A DNA stretch of 7,142 bases, taken from positions 1-7,142 of the forward strand of contig VAYE01000115.1 of the NCBI GenBank assembly GCA_005883235.1. Direction: 5' to 3'. Positions 6,194 through 7,142 of this stretch are shown piece by piece (the stretch's first letter is position 1; each line of letters starts with the position of its first letter). A program made the translations under genes and the position numbers. The stretch comes from Actinomycetota bacterium. Its GTDB lineage: Bacteria > Actinomycetota > Thermoleophilia > Gaiellales > Gaiellaceae. The notes under the pieces are model-generated. The model worked only from the letters and a program-made list of their open reading frames with translations. It was not told the DNA's origin and did no database searches.

Positions 6194-7142
6194 CGAGCGC
6201 GGAGGCGACCGCCGGTCCCGAGCGCGGAGGCTTGCACGCCGGCCGGATCGCGCGCCGGCACGGCTGGACCGCCGGCGCCTACGTCCTGTTGGTCGTGCTG
6301 GCCGTCTACTGGCACTCGGTCCCGCCGAGATGGGGCTCGTTCGACGTCCAGTCGCTTGCGATCGACGCTCTGCCGCTCGCCTTCGCGGCGATGGCGCAGG
6401 CGACCGTGATCATCTCGGGCGGGATCGACCTCTCGGTGGGCTCGCTGATGAGCCTCGTCAACGTGGTCTCCGCGAAGTACATGGCGCACATGAGCCTCCG
6501 CGACGCCCTGCTCTTCGCCGGCCTGCTCGCCCTCGGGGCCGCCGCCGCCGGCGCGTTCACGGGCGGGGTGATCACGGTCTCCCGCATCCCGGACATCGTG
6601 GTGACGCTCGCCATGCTCTTCGTCTGGGCCGGCCTCGCGCTCCAGATCCAGCCGATTCCCGGCGGCTCGGCGCCGCTCGCATACCTCCAGCTCGGAACCG
6701 GTCACTGGTTCTCGCAGTGGCTCCCGAGCGGCCTCGTGATTCTGCTGCTCACGTTCGGGCTCTTCTGGGTGCCGCTCCGCTGGGCGCGGCCGGGGCTCGC
6801 GCTCTACTCGGTCGGCAGCAACCGTGGCGCCGCCTACCTCTCCGGCGTCGGCGTTACGAGGACGCGCATCTTCGCCTACGCGCTCGGCGGGCTCTTCGCC
6901 GGTTTCGCGGGGCTCGCCCTTACGGCCACGTCCGGGATCGGCGACGCCCTCTCCGGCCAGTACTACACGCTGAACTCCGTGGCGGCGGCGGTGCTGGGCG
7001 GCGTCGCCCTCGTCGGCGGCAAGGGCGGCCTGATCGGGCCGATCGCGGCGGCGTTCGTGCTCACGCTCGTGAAGACGATCCTCGTGCTGAAGGGCGTCGA
7101 CCAGAACTGGGCCCAGGTCATCCAGGGCTCGCTGATCATCGT
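6190..7142 (+). CDS. RbsC-like sugar ABC transporter permease (3' end outside window)
   Basis: From GTG at 6190, 317 complete codons are present before the window ends with no stop. Relatives have about 320-340 residues, so only a short C-terminus is missing. A 25-residue soluble N-terminus precedes several hydrophobic segments, at about 27-45, 58-76, 105-127, 133-153, 178-197, 227-248, 262-276 and 281-300. The family signature SGGIDLSVGS is at 76-85. GSNRGAAYLSGV (209-220) is the cytoplasmic loop expected to contact the ATPase, and LVGGKGGLIGP (274-284) is the conserved late loop. The protein would form the membrane channel, normally as a dimer, for a ribose/inositol-type sugar importer. Its start overlaps the ATPase stop by four bases (GTGA), so it depends on translation of the end of the ATPase frame. 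No frameshift or decay is visible in it, which makes the lesion upstream look recent or artefactual. Confidence 0.9.
   Translation, partial: MTSAEATAGPERGGLHAGRIARRHGWTAGAYVLLVVLAVYWHSVPPRWGSFDVQSLAIDALPLAFAAMAQATVIISGGIDLSVGSLMSLVNVVSAKYMAHMSLRDALLFAGLLALGAAAAGAFTGGVITVSRIPDIVVTLAMLFVWAGLALQIQPIPGGSAPLAYLQLGTGHWFSQWLPSGLVILLLTFGLFWVPLRWARPGLALYSVGSNRGAAYLSGVGVTRTRIFAYALGGLFAGFAGLALTATSGIGDALSGQYYTLNSVAAAVLGGVALVGGKGGLIGPIAAAFVLTLVKTILVLKGVDQNWAQVIQGSLII

Noticed and set aside
1..7142. CRISPR arrays, insertion sequences, tRNA or rRNA genes, phage or defence genes
   Set aside because: No regularly spaced repeats, transposase motifs, terminal inverted repeats or RNA-gene hallmarks were seen on either strand.

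Overview
The window is GC-rich DNA, roughly two thirds G+C or more by eye. It has frequent GTG starts, strong G/C at third codon positions and tightly packed genes. Together with an alpha/beta-hydrolase–class III cyclase fusion and a ribose-type (CUT2) sugar ABC transporter, this points to an actinobacterium. The wording of the transporter proteins suggests the Thermoleophilia (Solirubrobacterales or Gaiellales), but that placement is family-level recognition, not proof.

Layout. 2-244 (+) is the C-terminal end of a sugar phosphate isomerase/epimerase-like TIM-barrel protein. 261-1604 (+) encodes an alpha/beta-hydrolase fused to a class III nucleotide cyclase domain; several catalytic positions of both domains are substituted. 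1580-2794 (-) encodes a Gfo/Idh/MocA-family sugar oxidoreductase that converges on the cyclase gene and overlaps its 3' end by 25 bp. 2813-3583 (+) encodes a SIS-domain phosphosugar-binding protein (UPF0309-like), divergent from the oxidoreductase with only 18 bp between the start codons. A 94-bp AT-richer gap with a strong ribosome binding site leads into 3678-4733 (+), an exported RbsB-like sugar-binding protein. A strong hairpin (4750-4779) follows. Next come the ATPase gene (4804-6193) and an RbsC-like permease (6190 to the window end, lacking only its last residues).

The genes read as a carbohydrate uptake and catabolism locus. The binding protein, ATPase and permease would import a sugar or polyol. 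The oxidoreductase, the isomerase/epimerase and the SIS protein would process it or its phosphate. The substrate cannot be named from sequence. The hairpin after the binding-protein gene would allow more binding protein than membrane components to be made, as is usual for such operons.

The most striking feature is in the ATPase gene. A good RBS and GTG start at 4804 begin a normal N-terminus (MSLLEARDVSKRYPA), but the reading frame then breaks. The conserved sequence resumes near 4850 one frame over, at DSGTIRVGGREV. About 40 codons that should carry the Walker A P-loop are absent from every frame. The P-loop of the second nucleotide-binding domain is naturally degenerate in this family, so this lesion removes the transporter's only competent Walker A. 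It is either a real inactivating deletion, a consensus or assembly error, or a form translated from GTG 4883. No clear new defence or mobile system is visible; there is no CRISPR array, IS element, tRNA or rRNA.
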